Shown one piece after another: positions 1 through 11,600 of a stretch of DNA of 64,000 nucleotides. Made by a program: the position numbers and the translations under genes. The stretch comes from Plantago major (taxonomy: Eukaryota; Streptophyta; Magnoliopsida; Lamiales; Plantaginaceae), in assembly GCA_026545765.1 (NCBI GenBank), contig CM048840.1, positions 30,074,765-30,138,764 of the forward strand, given 5' to 3'. Within the stretch, counting starts at the first letter, position 1, and each line of letters begins with the position of its first letter. The notes under the pieces are model-generated. The model did not search any database. It saw only the letters and a program-made list of their open reading frames with translations, and was not told the DNA's origin.

Positions 1-661
1 TTATGTCTGGCGAGCTACTTGTCGGTTTCCTTTGCCCATTCCCTTTAAATCGAGTGATAGAAGCCTTCACTGATTCAGTTGGGTCGTAGAATTCCACCCC
101 TGTACCATGGCAGGGTCCTGACTGGATAGTTTGATCGACTATCAAGGAGACATAAGGCCTGTTTTACTGACGGGTTATAAGGAGCGGCATGAAATAATGT
201 TTTTCTGAAAAATATACATTATTGAAAGTATATTGGATTTTATGTTCTTGATTTTTATTGTTATGATTTTAATGAAAACTTCTCATGAAAATCTTTGAAC
301 ACTCATTGAGGTTTTCTCACACTTGTTTTTATTCCCTTCCTTGTAGGTGAGATGGTGGTGAAGAATGAACAACCGATAAACTCAGCGAACTTAGAGAGTG
401 GTTGGAATTTGGGATTTTTGTCAATGAAAATAATGTGCTTTTGTGTATTTCAAAAACTCAAGTCATTTTCTGTGATAAAGATACTACTGTTGAAAATCTT
501 GTGGTTTTATTCACTAAAATAAAGTATATTTTGTTCTAACAACTGCAACACGAAAGTTTGTCTGTAACTTCCCATGTTTCACTAAACGTTTCGGCTCTGC
601 TTTCGCCTGACGTCCCGACTGAAATTCACTTCTTTTAAAAACCTAAAAGTCGGGGCGTTAC
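1..661. repeat. Probable right-hand part of an LTR (truncated by window edge)
   Basis: No protein is readable here. The stretch ends at GGGGCGTTACA, very like the GGGCGCTACA end of the solo LTR at 59,985-62,120, and such ends are typical of Ty3/gypsy LTRs. The left boundary lies outside the window, so neither a partner LTR nor a target duplication can be checked. The LTR call is inference from the terminal motif only; it could be another repeat. Confidence 0.3.
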
Positions 662-699
662 AGGACAGGTCCAGGGCGGTAGCCCCTAGCTAGACCCGG

Positions 700-725
700 C
701 CTAAACCCTAAACCCTAAACCCTAA
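700..725 (+). repeat. Short interstitial telomere-like repeat
   Basis: About three and a half copies of CCCTAAA, the Arabidopsis-type plant telomere unit, lie just outside the preceding LTR-like end. The motif (telo-box) is common near plant promoters and in repeats, so this is not evidence of a chromosome end. Confidence 0.7.
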
Positions 726-805
726 TTAAGACCGTAGCTCCCGAGGGTGTATTCAATTTCAGTTGATTGGTTCACCATTTCCCCTAGGGTTTTAGAATTA
801 TGAAT

Positions 806-992
806 TTCTAAAACTAATACTGTTTTGTTCTGAAACTAACATTGTTGGCCCTAAAACTAACTTTAATGAATCTGAAACTAACATTTTAAGTTTCTGAAAC
901 TAACTTTAATGAACCTGAAACTAATACTAATAAACCTGAAACTAACTTTCTGAGTTCCTGAAACTAATACTAATTATGCTGAAACTAATTAA
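806..992. repeat. GAAACTAA-type short tandem array, left part
   Basis: Irregular tandem units of roughly 20-25 bases built on CTGAAACTAAC followed by TTTAATGAA, ACTAATAAA or TTCTGAGTTC. The same array resumes at 2,260-2,830, so the Stowaway (995-1,249) and the CACTA element (1,270-2,256) between them are later insertions. No coding capacity is seen. Confidence 0.8.
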
Positions 993-994
993 TA

Positions 995-1249
995 CTCCCT
1001 CAATTTCAGAGAAAGTGTTACATTTTGACTTTGACCGGTCAACTGTCATCAAGTTTGATCCCAAATTACTCATAAACGATAATAGTAAATAATTTAATAA
1101 AATCATATAATAAAAATTTAATTACTAAATTTTCATTATATAATTTAATAATTTATTTATTGATATCGTTTAAGAGTAAATTGTGGTCAAAGCGGAGACA
1201 GTTGACCGCAGAATAGTAAAATGTAACACTTTTTCTGAAATTGAGGGAG
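995..1249. mobile_element. Stowaway-type MITE
   Basis: The left end CTCCCTCAATTTCAGAGAAA is mirrored at the right by TTTCTGAAATTGAGGGAG, giving terminal inverted repeats of about 30 bases (with mismatches) flanked by TA on both sides. Terminal CTCCCTC and a TA target duplication define plant Stowaway elements (Tc1/mariner superfamily). At about 255 bp it is non-coding and would need a mariner transposase in trans. Confidence 0.85.
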
Positions 1250-1269
1250 TACTATTTTGTTCTGAAACT

Positions 1270-2256
1270 CACTACAAGAATCCATCCGTAACGGGACGGA
1301 AAGGGGCGACGGAGTAGCGACGGATCGCTACTTGGGGCGACGGATTCTATCCGTCGCCCCGTTTGGCGACGGATAAAGGTTATCCGTCGCTCTGTAGCGA
1401 TCCGTCACTACAGAGCGTTGACCAAAATTAAAAAAAAAAAAAATTTTAGCGACGGATAGATTTATCCGTCGCTACAAGGCCGGAAAATTAAAAAAAAAAA
1501 AAATTAGCGACGGATAGATCTAGATCTATCCGTCGCTAAAAACCTAAAAAAAATATAATATATCTCCTCCACCACCTCCTTTTCTCCACTACTTCTCCTC
1601 TCCTCCTCCTCCCACCACCACCTTTCTCCTCCCACCACCACCATCCTCCACCACCACCATCTCCTCCCACCACCACCATCCTCCACCACCACCTTTCTCC
1701 TCCCACCACCACCATCTCCTCCACCACCTCCTTTCCTCCACCACCATCTCACCACCACCACCTCTCTCCTCCCACCACCACCACCCTGCCACCACCACCA
1801 TCTCCTCCACCACCTCCTTTCCTCCACCATCCTCCTCCACCACCATCTCCACCACCACCACCTCTCTACTCCCACCACCACCGCACCACCACCCTGCCAC
1901 CACCACCATCTCCTCCACCACCACCACCACCCTTCCACCACCACCACCTCCCACCACCACCTGCACCACACCCACCGCACCACCATCGCTGATTAATCCG
2001 TAATGAATATAAAATTAGATACGATTTTATTTTTTTGAAAAAAAAATGGGGCGACAGATAGATCTATCCGTCGCCCATAATCATTTTTTTTAAAAAAAAG
2101 GTCAATCCGTCGTCAATCATCGAATTGACGACGGATTTTTATCCGTCTGACTCCGAGGCGACGGATTTTCTATCTGTCGCCGATCCGCCAGAGATGGGCG
2201 ATGACGGATAGTCATTGCACTGACGGATCTATCCGCCACATGCATTTTTTGTAGTG
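1270..2256. mobile_element. Small non-autonomous CACTA element (C)
   Basis: Begins CACTACAAGAATCC and ends in TTTTTTGTAGTG, the CACTA inverted termini. Subterminal arrays of GCGACGGAT and its complement lie at 1,290-1,530 and 2,045-2,240 and match those of the two larger CACTA elements in this window. There is no transposase gene; the interior is a CCACCA/CTCC low-complexity tract. A clean 3-bp target duplication is not visible (ACT on the left, ATA on the right), possibly because the array target has mutated. It would depend on a helper that recognises the same subterminal motif. Confidence 0.85.
1558..1985. repeat. Low-complexity CCACCA/CTCCTCC tract inside CACTA C
   Basis: More than 400 bases made almost only of C, A and T in CCACCA, CTCCTCC and TTTCTCC blocks on the plus strand. 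It opens long frames on the minus strand that read as Trp/Gly/Val/Arg runs; those are composition artefacts, not genes. Confidence 0.9.
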
Positions 2257-2259
2257 ATA

Positions 2260-2830
2260 TTGTTGGCCCTGAAACGAACTTTCATGAAACTGAAACTAAC
2301 ATTCTTAGTTCCTGAAACTAACTTTAATAAACCTGAAACTAATACTAATGAACCTGAAATTAACTTTCTGAGTTCCTGAAACTAATATTATAATGATGCT
2401 GAAACTAATACAAATAATGCTGAAACTAACACTGATGAAGCTGAAACTAACTTTAATGAGTTCCTGAAACTAACTTTAATGAATCTGAAACTAACTTTAA
2501 TGAATCTGAAACTAACATTCTGAGTTCCTGAAACTAATTTTAATGAATTTGAAACTAATTTTAATGAACCTGAAACTAACATTCTGAGTTTTTGAAACTA
2601 ACTTTAATGAACATGAAACTAATACTAATGAACCTGAAACTAACTTTCTGAGTTCCTAAAACTAATAGTAATGATGCTGAAACTAACACTGATCATGCTG
2701 AAACTAATGCCGAAATTAATGGTGTTGGTGAAACTAACTTAAACAAATTAAACTAACATTGAAACTAACACGTTGATTTCAATTGAAACTGATGAAACTA
2801 ACATTGTTGATGTTGAAACTAACTTCAAAA
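2260..2830. repeat. GAAACTAA-type short tandem array, right part
   Basis: Continuation of the array at 806-992, with dozens of degenerate CTGAAACTAA(C/T) units separated by TTTAATGAAC, ACTAATGAAC or ATTCTGAGTTC spacers. Units become less regular after about 2,700. A minus-strand open frame across it is purely repeat-derived. Confidence 0.8.
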
Positions 2831-3572
2831 CAAATATTAATGGTGGGCATTGCATTTCATAATTTGCATTTCTAACAAGCTCACCTTAATGTCTATTTTT
2901 ACCCGTGTTGTGTCTTCTACTACGCACTTGTTTTGTAATGACTGTTTAGCTTTTAATGTTATGAGTAATCTAAAAAAACAAGCTCACCTTAATTGGCTAG
3001 AAACTTGTTTCTTCTTGACTAACTCATCCGAATGGGCTAAACTTGTTTCTTTGGGCTTTCATAGGCATCCTAAATTTGAAGTTTGAATACGTGTTGGTTT
3101 CCTTCTGATAATGATACAAAGTCGCATAATCAGAAGAAAACAAGTTAATAGGATTAATTTGGATAAATTGGGAGGAAACTTTTAATTTCTTCCATATTGC
3201 GGGAATGGCTTGAGAAAAGAGAAGCCTTACAGGTGCCTACTGATTGATCAGAACTGGTCGGAATCGAGGGCAAGATCAGATCAGAATGTTAATGAGGAGT
3301 CAGACTTGGAGATGAGAGAACTCATATGCACAGTTCGAAATCCATGGGACAGGTGACGGGATGGTGAAAGGTGGATTTTAAATGTTTATTAAATCTAATT
3401 GAGCGACAGTTTTAAAGTCCACAATTAATTTAATTGTACCTTTTCGTAATAGTTATTTTGAAAGTTTTTTATATGTCATAGTTGTTTATATGTGGCTTAT
3501 ATAAGTAATTTATCCAAAAATTACAAACTTTTGCGAGATCAATTCAAATAAATATGTAAAAACATCATGTGA
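2831..3572. other. Intergenic, no recognised gene
   Basis: An open frame of 78 codons at 2,850-3,086 (plus) has no recognisable domain and a composition like its surroundings. I see nothing else here that I can support. Confidence 0.5.
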
Positions 3573-4327
3573 TGTTTGGAAAGCGATTAAAATAAATTTT
3601 GTTTTAATTGGTATTTAACAGTGTATAGTAATTGAACTATAATTGGGTTTGAAAAATTGTACACCCTCCTATTTTTAATATAAGATGTTTTGATTTTCCA
3701 TTTAATAAATATAATATGTTTTAGGAGATTCTGCTACGTAATTCCGTGTTTTCACAATTTATTAGGCATCAAACTCATTGATTTTATTATTTTTCATTTA
3801 TTTTGTCTTGTACACTACAAAAGCTAAGCACATTTCTCATATTTTATTGGCGAAATTATTTGTTCATGATACTAACATTTTTGTTCTAAATCATTTACCA
3901 AGATTATTGATGAAGATAGATTTGTCTTAATTTGTGTGAAATACCCAAAACATCTTATATTAAAAATAGGAGAGAGTATTTGAATTGGCTGTTTAGAAAG
4001 CGACTAAAACGGATCGGGTTTTAATTGGAATTTAACAGTGTATAGTAACTGAATTTATAATTGGGTTTTGAAAAATTGTGTTTGGGATGGAATTAAATTT
4101 TTATAGGGTTGTTATATAAGATGAGTAAGAGTGAAGTGCATGTGTGAGAGTTTTTAAGATTATTTAATTGGTTTAAAGTTGTTAAAATAAATCAAAAAGT
4201 AAAGTGAGAAAAAATAGGTAGAAATATAAATTTTTAATTGAATTATGAATAGTTGGTGGATTAAAATCGATTAGTAAACAGGATGAGAAAAATAACTTTA
4301 TTAAAATCGGACTTTAACCGCGAGATG
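3573..4327. repeat. Direct duplication of about 90 bp flanking a Stowaway, within a dispersed repeat
   Basis: The block beginning GTTTGGAAAGCGATTAAAA (3,573-3,661) recurs with modest divergence at 3,989-4,080. The second copy continues through GTGTTTGGGATGGAATTAAA to about 4,327. A related copy of that longer unit is at about 47,402-47,730. The Stowaway at 3,662-3,976 sits at the end of the first copy. The class of the dispersed unit is not certain; its ends resemble short hAT-like MITEs. Confidence 0.55.
3662..3976. mobile_element. Stowaway-type MITE
   Basis: Left end CACCCTCCTATTTTTAATAT and right end ATTAAAAATAGGAGAGAG are inverted copies that continue into AAGATGTTTTG / CAAAACATCTT, giving inverted repeats of over 30 bases. 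Both sides carry TA, as expected for Stowaway. It is non-coding, about 315 bp. Confidence 0.8.
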
Positions 4328-4492
4328 TACAGTCGCCATATATTAACTTTAAACATCATGGGTATAATAAACATGCATTATACTTGCATTACTTGCATTT
4401 ATTAAAGTGTGAGGTTTGATTTGAAGTTTTAGACATACAACTATCTCACAAAAATTACTCATTAATTAATTTCATTGCCGTCATAAAAGATG

Positions 4493-4778
4493 CTCCCTCC
4501 GCCCCGCTAAAAAATATACTCCTATATTACTTTTTGGGACGTCCCACTAATTTAGGTCACTTCTTAAAATAATAGTAAAAAAGTAAACCACACTATTTTA
4601 TACCTTTTTCATTTTTTATCATTTCTCTCTCTTATCTTTCATATTTTTTTAATTCTTTATCAGTTTTCTCTCTGCCAACAAACAATAAATTATTGGTCGT
4701 CTAAAAAACAATGCCGAAAAAATTATAGTCTATTTTAGGACGAAAAGATTACAACCTATTTTAGCGGGACGGAGGGAA
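4493..4778. mobile_element. Stowaway-type MITE
   Basis: Left end CTCCCTCCGCCCCGCTAAAA is inverted at the right end as TTTTAGCGGGACGGAGGGA. The right side is followed by GTA; the left TA has been lost or mutated. It is about 285 bp and non-coding. Confidence 0.75.
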
Positions 4779-7344
4779 GTAAAACTAAGAGCCTGTGAAT
4801 CCATTTTCCTCAATATAATACAAGAGGCGTACTTGTGGTATAAGTGTAATAAACACATATATATTGTGTGGGAATTAACTTGTTCAAATTGGAAAACTAA
4901 GGATGTATTGTGTGGGAAGTAAATTGTCCATAAAATATAATATTTTGAGATTTTTCAGTAATGAATTCCGAACTGCGAGACCACTTTATGGCAATTCAAG
5001 AAGAGTTGGCACCTAGGCCATTCTAGAAAAAGTTCCAAGGTGTGAATTGCACCATCCCCTAATAATGGACACCACTGGATTTGGAGCAATTTCAGATTAT
5101 ATGATGTATTGGAAAGTAATACGGAATCATTAATTAGAAAAGTTCCAAATTATATGCATGGAACAACATATCACTTGGAAATAATTTAGGAGTAATCGCT
5201 CTCATTCAAATGATCGGATCACTGTCATAAGGGACCGAGCATGCAAATCATATCATGATTATACCCAGAGTTTCAGATTCAGAGTCAATGGTTAGTCAGA
5301 ATCCTAATAAGGGAAAAATCATAGGGGATTTCTACCGTCAGTCAAGGTGTTGCCCTGACTAACGTCAGTTACATATTTTGATCCATTAGATTAAAATTTT
5401 AACGGTGGAGATTGAATAATCTGTTACCTTTCGCACTAAGTGTTGCCATGGGGTGTTGCACTATGTGTTGCTCTAACCGCCTACGTCGCTTTAAATAATT
5501 TAAATATATTTAAAAAAAATATTTTTGATCTATTAAAAAATTACCTCTATTAAAAAATCAAACTTAAAATTTTGAAATCAAAATTAAATCAAAATCAAAA
5601 ATCAAAATTAAATCACATATCTTCTACCCCACCACCACAACTCACCGGAAGCCGCCACGGAAGCTCCGATCTGGATCCATGGCGGAAGCTGATCGGAGTG
5701 GATTTTGGTGGTGGTGTGCGGTGTTGGTGGTGGGGAAGAAGATGGTGGGTGGTGGTGTTGGTGGCGATGGTGGTGGGTGGTGGTGGGGATTGGGGAAGAA
5801 GATGGATGGCGGTGAAGGAGAGTTAAAATTTTAATAATTAAAATTTTTGGAAGAAGTTAATAGTTTCAAAAAAAAAAAAAAAAAAAAGGGTTTAATAGCG
5901 AAGAACGGTTAAGTATTACATGAATCTGCCAGGACGATACAGAAAGAATCTGACACGCCATTGTCGATACTAATAACATATGTATACCGCCAATGAAGAA
6001 CATTTAATCAAGGCAATGAATTTGAAATCAACTTGAGTTTCTAAACTTTGAAACAATATTGAATAGACGGTTAATAAAGAACAAATTAATACACAAACGT
6101 AAAATATTAAGAAATCAATTTGAGTTTGAAAGCATTGAAACAATATGGACAGGTAACAGGTTATGTGCATCGATCGACAGATTGTTTAACCTATGCACAT
6201 GTTGACATGGATAAGAAGGCCAAACAGAATGAATTATTCTATTACATGCTTTAGGCGGATTGCATTCGATTCAAGTTATAATTTTATATATGTTGATCAT
6301 AACAAAAATCAATCTTCCTTCTCCATTTAAATTTTATAATTCCACCAAAACAAAATCAAATTTATCATTAAAAAAAATCAATCTAGTTTCTCCAATTAAA
6401 TTTTAAACCCTAATTCAACCCAACAAAATCAAAATCAATTCTTTATTAAAAAATAACGATAACCAATCTTTTATAGCTGTACTAAATTAAACTAATCACT
6501 TCAAACACTAATTTAACTTGAAAAAAAAGAAATTCATTATCAGAGATTTATTGATGATATAATTTGTTCAAGGTTAAATATTGTAATTGTAATATTGTAT
6601 CTAAAAAAAATTAGTGGTTGATTTGTTGGGTCGAAATTTCCCTTCACCACGCTCATGGTAGCCTGATTATTCTATTTTTTATTTGGTTTCATGCATTTAA
6701 TTTAGTACCAACTACCATGTGTCTCAGATCAATAATAGCAATGGTCATCCATATCTAAGCCAAATTCACTTGTCCCGTTCATATTTATTGTTGTCCCGTT
6801 CATATTTATTTATGTTGATAATTTTGGAAAAATTCAATGCAATATAAATAGAGGATACGTAGCAGATGTGACATTTGTGTGTTCATGAAAGTTGGCAAAT
6901 ACTACTAACTGTTACACTAACAAGGCCATGCCTGCCTTGTTCCCATTAACTTTTCAGACCATTTTTAAGAATTTGGTAAAAAATAATTGAATTCATTTGA
7001 GTAGGTCACAAATTTAGGCACTCTCTCAGTCTCTCTTCGAATTCATTTAATTTGGGGTTTTAAGTTGGATTTTAAGGATTAAATTGTCTTTTTACATTAC
7101 TCAAATGTGTATTTCAAAACATACATATGTATGTGTTTCAAAATACCTATCCTAGATAGGTATTTCAAAACACTCAAATAGAGGTGTTTTGAAACACGAC
7201 TCTCAATTTTATTCGGGCTTTAAACATTCAAAATGCACACACCAAAACATAACCAAGCATAGCGAAACTGGTGGTCAACCATTACTTTTGCACACAAAAC
7301 ACCCAACCAATCATACCCTAAACATATATAAAACTGGATATTGA

Positions 7345-7347
<3 letters not shown>
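4779..7347. other. Long intergenic stretch, no recognised gene
   Basis: No protein domain is recognised. Visible items are a G-rich GGTGGTGGTG tract at about 5,700-5,790 followed by a run of about 20 A at 5,869-5,887; a GTCCCGTTCATATTTATT unit duplicated in tandem at about 6,773-6,815; and short self-complementary TTTCAAAACA/TGTTTTGAAA segments at about 7,110-7,195. The A run after AT-rich DNA could be the 3' end of a retroposed sequence, but nothing upstream identifies one. Confidence 0.5.

Positions 7348-7425
<78 letters not shown>
7348..7425. repeat. (TA)n microsatellite
   Basis: An uninterrupted TA run of about 78 bases, 45 bases outside the left end of the MULE. Long TA runs are length-polymorphic and prone to assembly error. 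Confidence 0.95.
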
Positions 7426-7428
<3 letters not shown>

Positions 7429-7848
7429 CGACTGTACATTTAAATTATACGTAAAGTTACAAAAATAAAAGGGTGAATTACATATAGACCCCCTAATAAA
7501 TTTTGCAATTACATCGTAGTCCCTAACTTATTTTCAATAACATAACAGGACAATTGTATGAAGAAATAACATGATGGTCCAAAAGTCAACATAAATATCC
7601 AGGGTGGCACGGAGGAAATGACGTGGATAATACTAAATTGAATATCTTCCTTTTTACTAGATTTCTCCTTTTCTATTTAATCTGGTAGTTGGACCAATAT
7701 GTAATAAAAATTGTGATGTATACTTGCCGTTGGACTGATTTGTAATATAATTTTCTTAGGTTCCTGTATACTAGCCGTTGGACTGATCTGTAATTAATTT
7801 ATGGGGGCTGAATTCAAAAATATAGCCGTTGGAAGGCACATTTCACTC

Positions 7849-7856
7849 TATTTAAG
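7849..7856 (+). promoter_or_regulatory. Candidate TATA box of the GRF zinc-finger gene
   Basis: TATTTAAG lies about 75 bases upstream of the ATG at 7,931 within the MULE, a usual spacing for a plant TATA box plus a short leader. No experimental start site is implied. Confidence 0.45.
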
Positions 7857-7930
7857 GGCTTGTTTTGCTCTTTTAATGGTAACAACTTGAAATTTTTATT
7901 ATTTTGCATCATTTCATCTACCAATCTGTC

Positions 7931-8350
7931 ATGGCTACATCTAGTGGAAGTTCTGGAGCAGTTAATGGATCCGGTGAAAGACAGGAATATTGCGTGAAGT
8001 GTCAACGAAGAACGATTGTGTGGAAATCTCGTTCCGAAGTGAACCCGGGAAGAAAATACAATCGTTGTCCTGTGCATATCTTCTCGCATTGGTATGAAGA
8101 AGAGGACACATATGAGAATGGAGGTGATGATCAAGTAGAGTCAAGGGTACAAGAAGACAACAACACAAGCATGTTACTAAGCAACTTGATCAAGTCAAAC
8201 CAAGCACTCAGCGAAGAACAGAAGACAACCAACATGTTGCTAAGAGAGATTATTGCTACTAGCCAACATCAAGCTAGACTTCAAGAAGAGCATAATCTGA
8301 TCAACAAGTTATGTGTGGTTCTTTCTGTGAAGGCCTTACTTAGGGAATAG
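7931..8350 (+). CDS. GRF-type zinc-finger protein carried by the MULE
   Basis: A single-exon frame of 139 codons. I choose the ATG at 7,931 rather than the in-frame 7,904 because it opens the Ser/Gly-rich start MATSSGSSG. A GRF finger (PF06839 type) follows at residues 16-57: CVKC, then NPGRKYNRCP, then HIFSHW. Family GRF fingers bind single-stranded nucleic acid with four ligands. Here the region before the F-x-x-W is shortened and the fourth ligand looks like His rather than Cys. Residues about 75-139 are Gln/Glu/Leu-rich and probably coiled-coil. It lies inside the MULE TIRs, tail-to-tail with the transposase, so it is probably a working part or long-term passenger of the element. No stop or frameshift is visible, unlike its neighbour. 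Its role in transposition is inference. Confidence 0.75.
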   Translation: MATSSGSSGAVNGSGERQEYCVKCQRRTIVWKSRSEVNPGRKYNRCPVHIFSHWYEEEDTYENGGDDQVESRVQEDNNTSMLLSNLIKSNQALSEEQKTTNMLLREIIATSQHQARLQEEHNLINKLCVVLSVKALLRE

Positions 8351-8634
8351 TACATGTATGGATGTAATGGACATTAATCAAGGATATGTACTGTACTCTA
8401 TATGAAATGCAAATTTTCCTTCAAATAAACTTCATAAATATAGCACAAATATAGCACAATTCAAAAGTCAAGATTGCATAACAAAAAACATTGTGCATAC
8501 TGCCAATACCAAAATGAAATGAACACAAAGTTGAACCATTATCCAAACAAAGATGACATAGGATGATCCTCAAAATAAAAAGTGATTGTGCTTTTTGAAG
8601 TCATCAAAACAGTGCACCAAATTGTTGGGCAGTC

Positions 8635-11600
8635 TCACTCCTGAGTAAACTGGGAGTAAGGAATCTCTTGGGAGCATTGAGCATTCATTTTCTTCTTTAA
8701 TTGTCCACTGTCACTTGCCTTTCTTTTTCTTTGACATGCTGTCTGGGAGGTTTGTGCAGTCTGCCAAAAGAACCAAGTAAGTAAGTAGAGTAACACACAA
8801 AATTTGCAAATGAAAATGAAAGAACTAAAATAATTACCTGGGCTGATTTCTTCAACAGTGGGCATTTGGCCTTATTGTGTCCAGATTTTCCACAACTTCT
8901 GCATTTGTATGTCTTTCTCAATCCAGCTTTGACATTCGTCACACTCACAGATGGATGCTTTTTCCTACTTAGTGCAGGTCTTCCAGGAAGTCTCTTGTCT
9001 GCAGGTGGTGTACATGTTTCATTTGTTAAGTCAGCTGGCCAGAAGGTGTGTTGAGGAATTGGATGCATCACCATGTCATAAGCTCTCATGTAGGCTGCCT
9101 TTGTGTGGTTATCTTATATAAAGTTCTCACCTTGCATCCTCATGTGGTTTATTACTACCCAAGCATGCCTACAAGGGATCCCACATATATCCCATCTCCT
9201 ACAATCACACTTCCTCTCATCAAGGTTGACCACAAACCTAAATGTGTTATCTTGAATCTCAAACACCATATTAGCCTCTGAAACAAGAGAACATCTTCTG
9301 GACTGCTGCAAACTCTCATTCAATTTGAACATAACTCTAGGCATTGCAATAACCTTATTTCTCATACCTTTGGCCCTCCTAACAGTGATCCTTTTCATGA
9401 TCTGAGTTCTAATCTCTTCAAGTATGTTTAGAATAGAGTAAGCCCTAATAGGATCAATCCAAGCATTGAAAGACTCACTGCAGTTGTTTGTACAGTGATC
9501 AATCTTAATGAATGGATCATAGGCATGTCTTGCCCACAAAGCAGTTTCAATGTTCATTAACCATGCAAATGCAGCAGGGTTACCTGACAAATGCAATAAG
9601 GTAACACTTCATTTCTGATATAAATACAAGCATTGGTATTAGGGAGAAGCTATCTTTACCTTCCTGAATTTTAGTCACTGCTCTGTTAAACCCATAGGGA
9701 GTATATGCTGTCACAGCCATCCAAAAGTATTTTCTCAAGTCAGCACTTGGCCATTTGCCTTTGAAGTTATCATAAATGTGCTTAGCACATTTTCTGTTCA
9801 CAACTTCAGGTGCATGGTCCTTTATAATCACTACCAATCCCTTAAACCACACAAACACATATAATTAAGTGTTGAATTGGATAGATAATAAATGAAAAAT
9901 GCAATAGATAAGAAACATCATACCTTTTGCCTGTCAGCCATGAAATGCCAATGCTTATCCCCATTAAATGGTCCTATCATGCGGTTCAAACAATGCATGA
10001 AAAATCCCCAACTCTCCTTGCACTCACTTTCGATTCTGACATATGCAATCGAATATACCTGCACATTTAAACCAAAATCTCAAGTTATCTAAGTTACTAG
10101 CAAGAAATAACAAAATAAAAACACATATAGACATAATTAAAGCTTACCTCCATCAGCATCTGTTCCTACACAACTCAAAATGACACCTGTGTACTTGCCT
10201 TTAAGATGGCATCCATCAAAAAACAAGAATGGAGTACAACCATTCAGAAAACCAGTTTTCAAAGCTTCCATGCCAACAAAGAACCTCTTAAACTGAGGGG
10301 GCCTATCTATGTATGCTGTCTTCAGAAATCCCACTGTACTACCTGGATTAGTCCTCAAGATCATTTGTTCATACTTGGGCATGAGACTATAAGCAAGTTC
10401 TGGATCACCACCTAGCAAATTCATGGCTTTCTGTCTAGCCCTGTTCATTCTCATATATGGGACTGTAACTCCCAACTCCTTTGTAGCCCATTCTACCAAA
10501 CCTTTTGCCTCCATGTTTGGATTCTTCTTCAATTCCACAATTATCTTATCACACAACCAATTAGAATCAGCTTCCCTGTTGTTCACTTGCCTTAGACATC
10601 TATGGACTCCATTATATGTCTTGATTGCAAAGCATTTCTGATCTAAACTTGAGGCATGAAGCCTCCATTTACACCCAGCTCCTGCACAGTACACTGTATA
10701 TCTATTTGAATCATTCTTCTTCCTCTTCATGTGAAAACCAACCTTGAGTGCATACTCTTTGGTCCTTCTCAGCAGTTCTTTCTTGTTTCCAAACAAATCA
10801 CCTTCCTTAAACTCTTTATCCCATGCATCATTTGCCATGTCAAACTCATCTTCCATTCCACCTGTATCTCCATCATGTGAACCCTCATAGTGATAATCAT
10901 CATCACTATTGATCTCTTCTGCAGGTTCTTCAACTTCATCAACTTCATCAACTCTTGGTTGGTAATCAGTATCTTCAGTGTCACTATCACTATCACTACT
11001 GCCACTATCCTTGTTCTTTTTAAACCTGATAAAGCCAATTGCTTCATCCTCTGAGTCATGCAAATAATCAAATGGAGGTTCTTCAACCTCACAATCATCA
11101 TCCAGATAAGGGGTCTCAAAAGCATCCATTTTCCCCTTCCCCTTGTCAAGTCTTCCACTAGTCTGTCCCTAATCTCTTACTGGTGATTCCACCCAATCAT
11201 TAACTATAACATCATCAGTGGCAGGGTTTGCATTTTGGTCCATCACATCATCAGTGGGAGAGTTTGCAGTATGAGGAATCTCACCATTATGGAGATTACT
11301 AAAAAGGAGATCCTCAAATGACATGTCATTCATATTGAATGCATGTTCAGTGGCAGAGTTTGCATTTTCACTTTCATACTCATCTACCATGAGGGGAACA
11401 TATGGAGAAACAGGTGGAGAGTTTGCTTTAGTGGAGGTAGGGGAATTTTCATCCACAAGATCAACAGGTTTTCTCATTGTCTCATTGGGCACAATAGTTT
11501 CATGCATAGGGGATGGGATAGTTTCATGCAAAGGGGATGGGTTATTTTCATGCACAGGGGATGGGGTATTTTCATGCACAACTCCAACAGGTTTTCTAAT

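Noticed and set aside
700-725. Chromosome end
   Set aside because: Only about three telomere-type units, embedded in ordinary repeat DNA.
1504-1986. Minus-strand open frames rich in Trp, Val, Gly and Arg
   Set aside because: They are translations of the CCACCA/CTCC low-complexity tract; overlapping frames on the same strand look alike and no start context or domain exists.
1267-2259. A 3-bp target duplication for CACTA C
   Set aside because: The bases are ACT at the left and ATA at the right; I could not support a duplication.
2388-2582. Minus-strand frame reading as repeated LKLVSGS/IKVSFR units
   Set aside because: A direct translation of the GAAACTAA array; the periodic peptide follows from the repeat.
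5572-5826. Plus-strand 84-codon frame with a Trp/Gly-rich tail
   Set aside because: Arises from a GGTGG low-complexity stretch next to AT-rich DNA; no domain.
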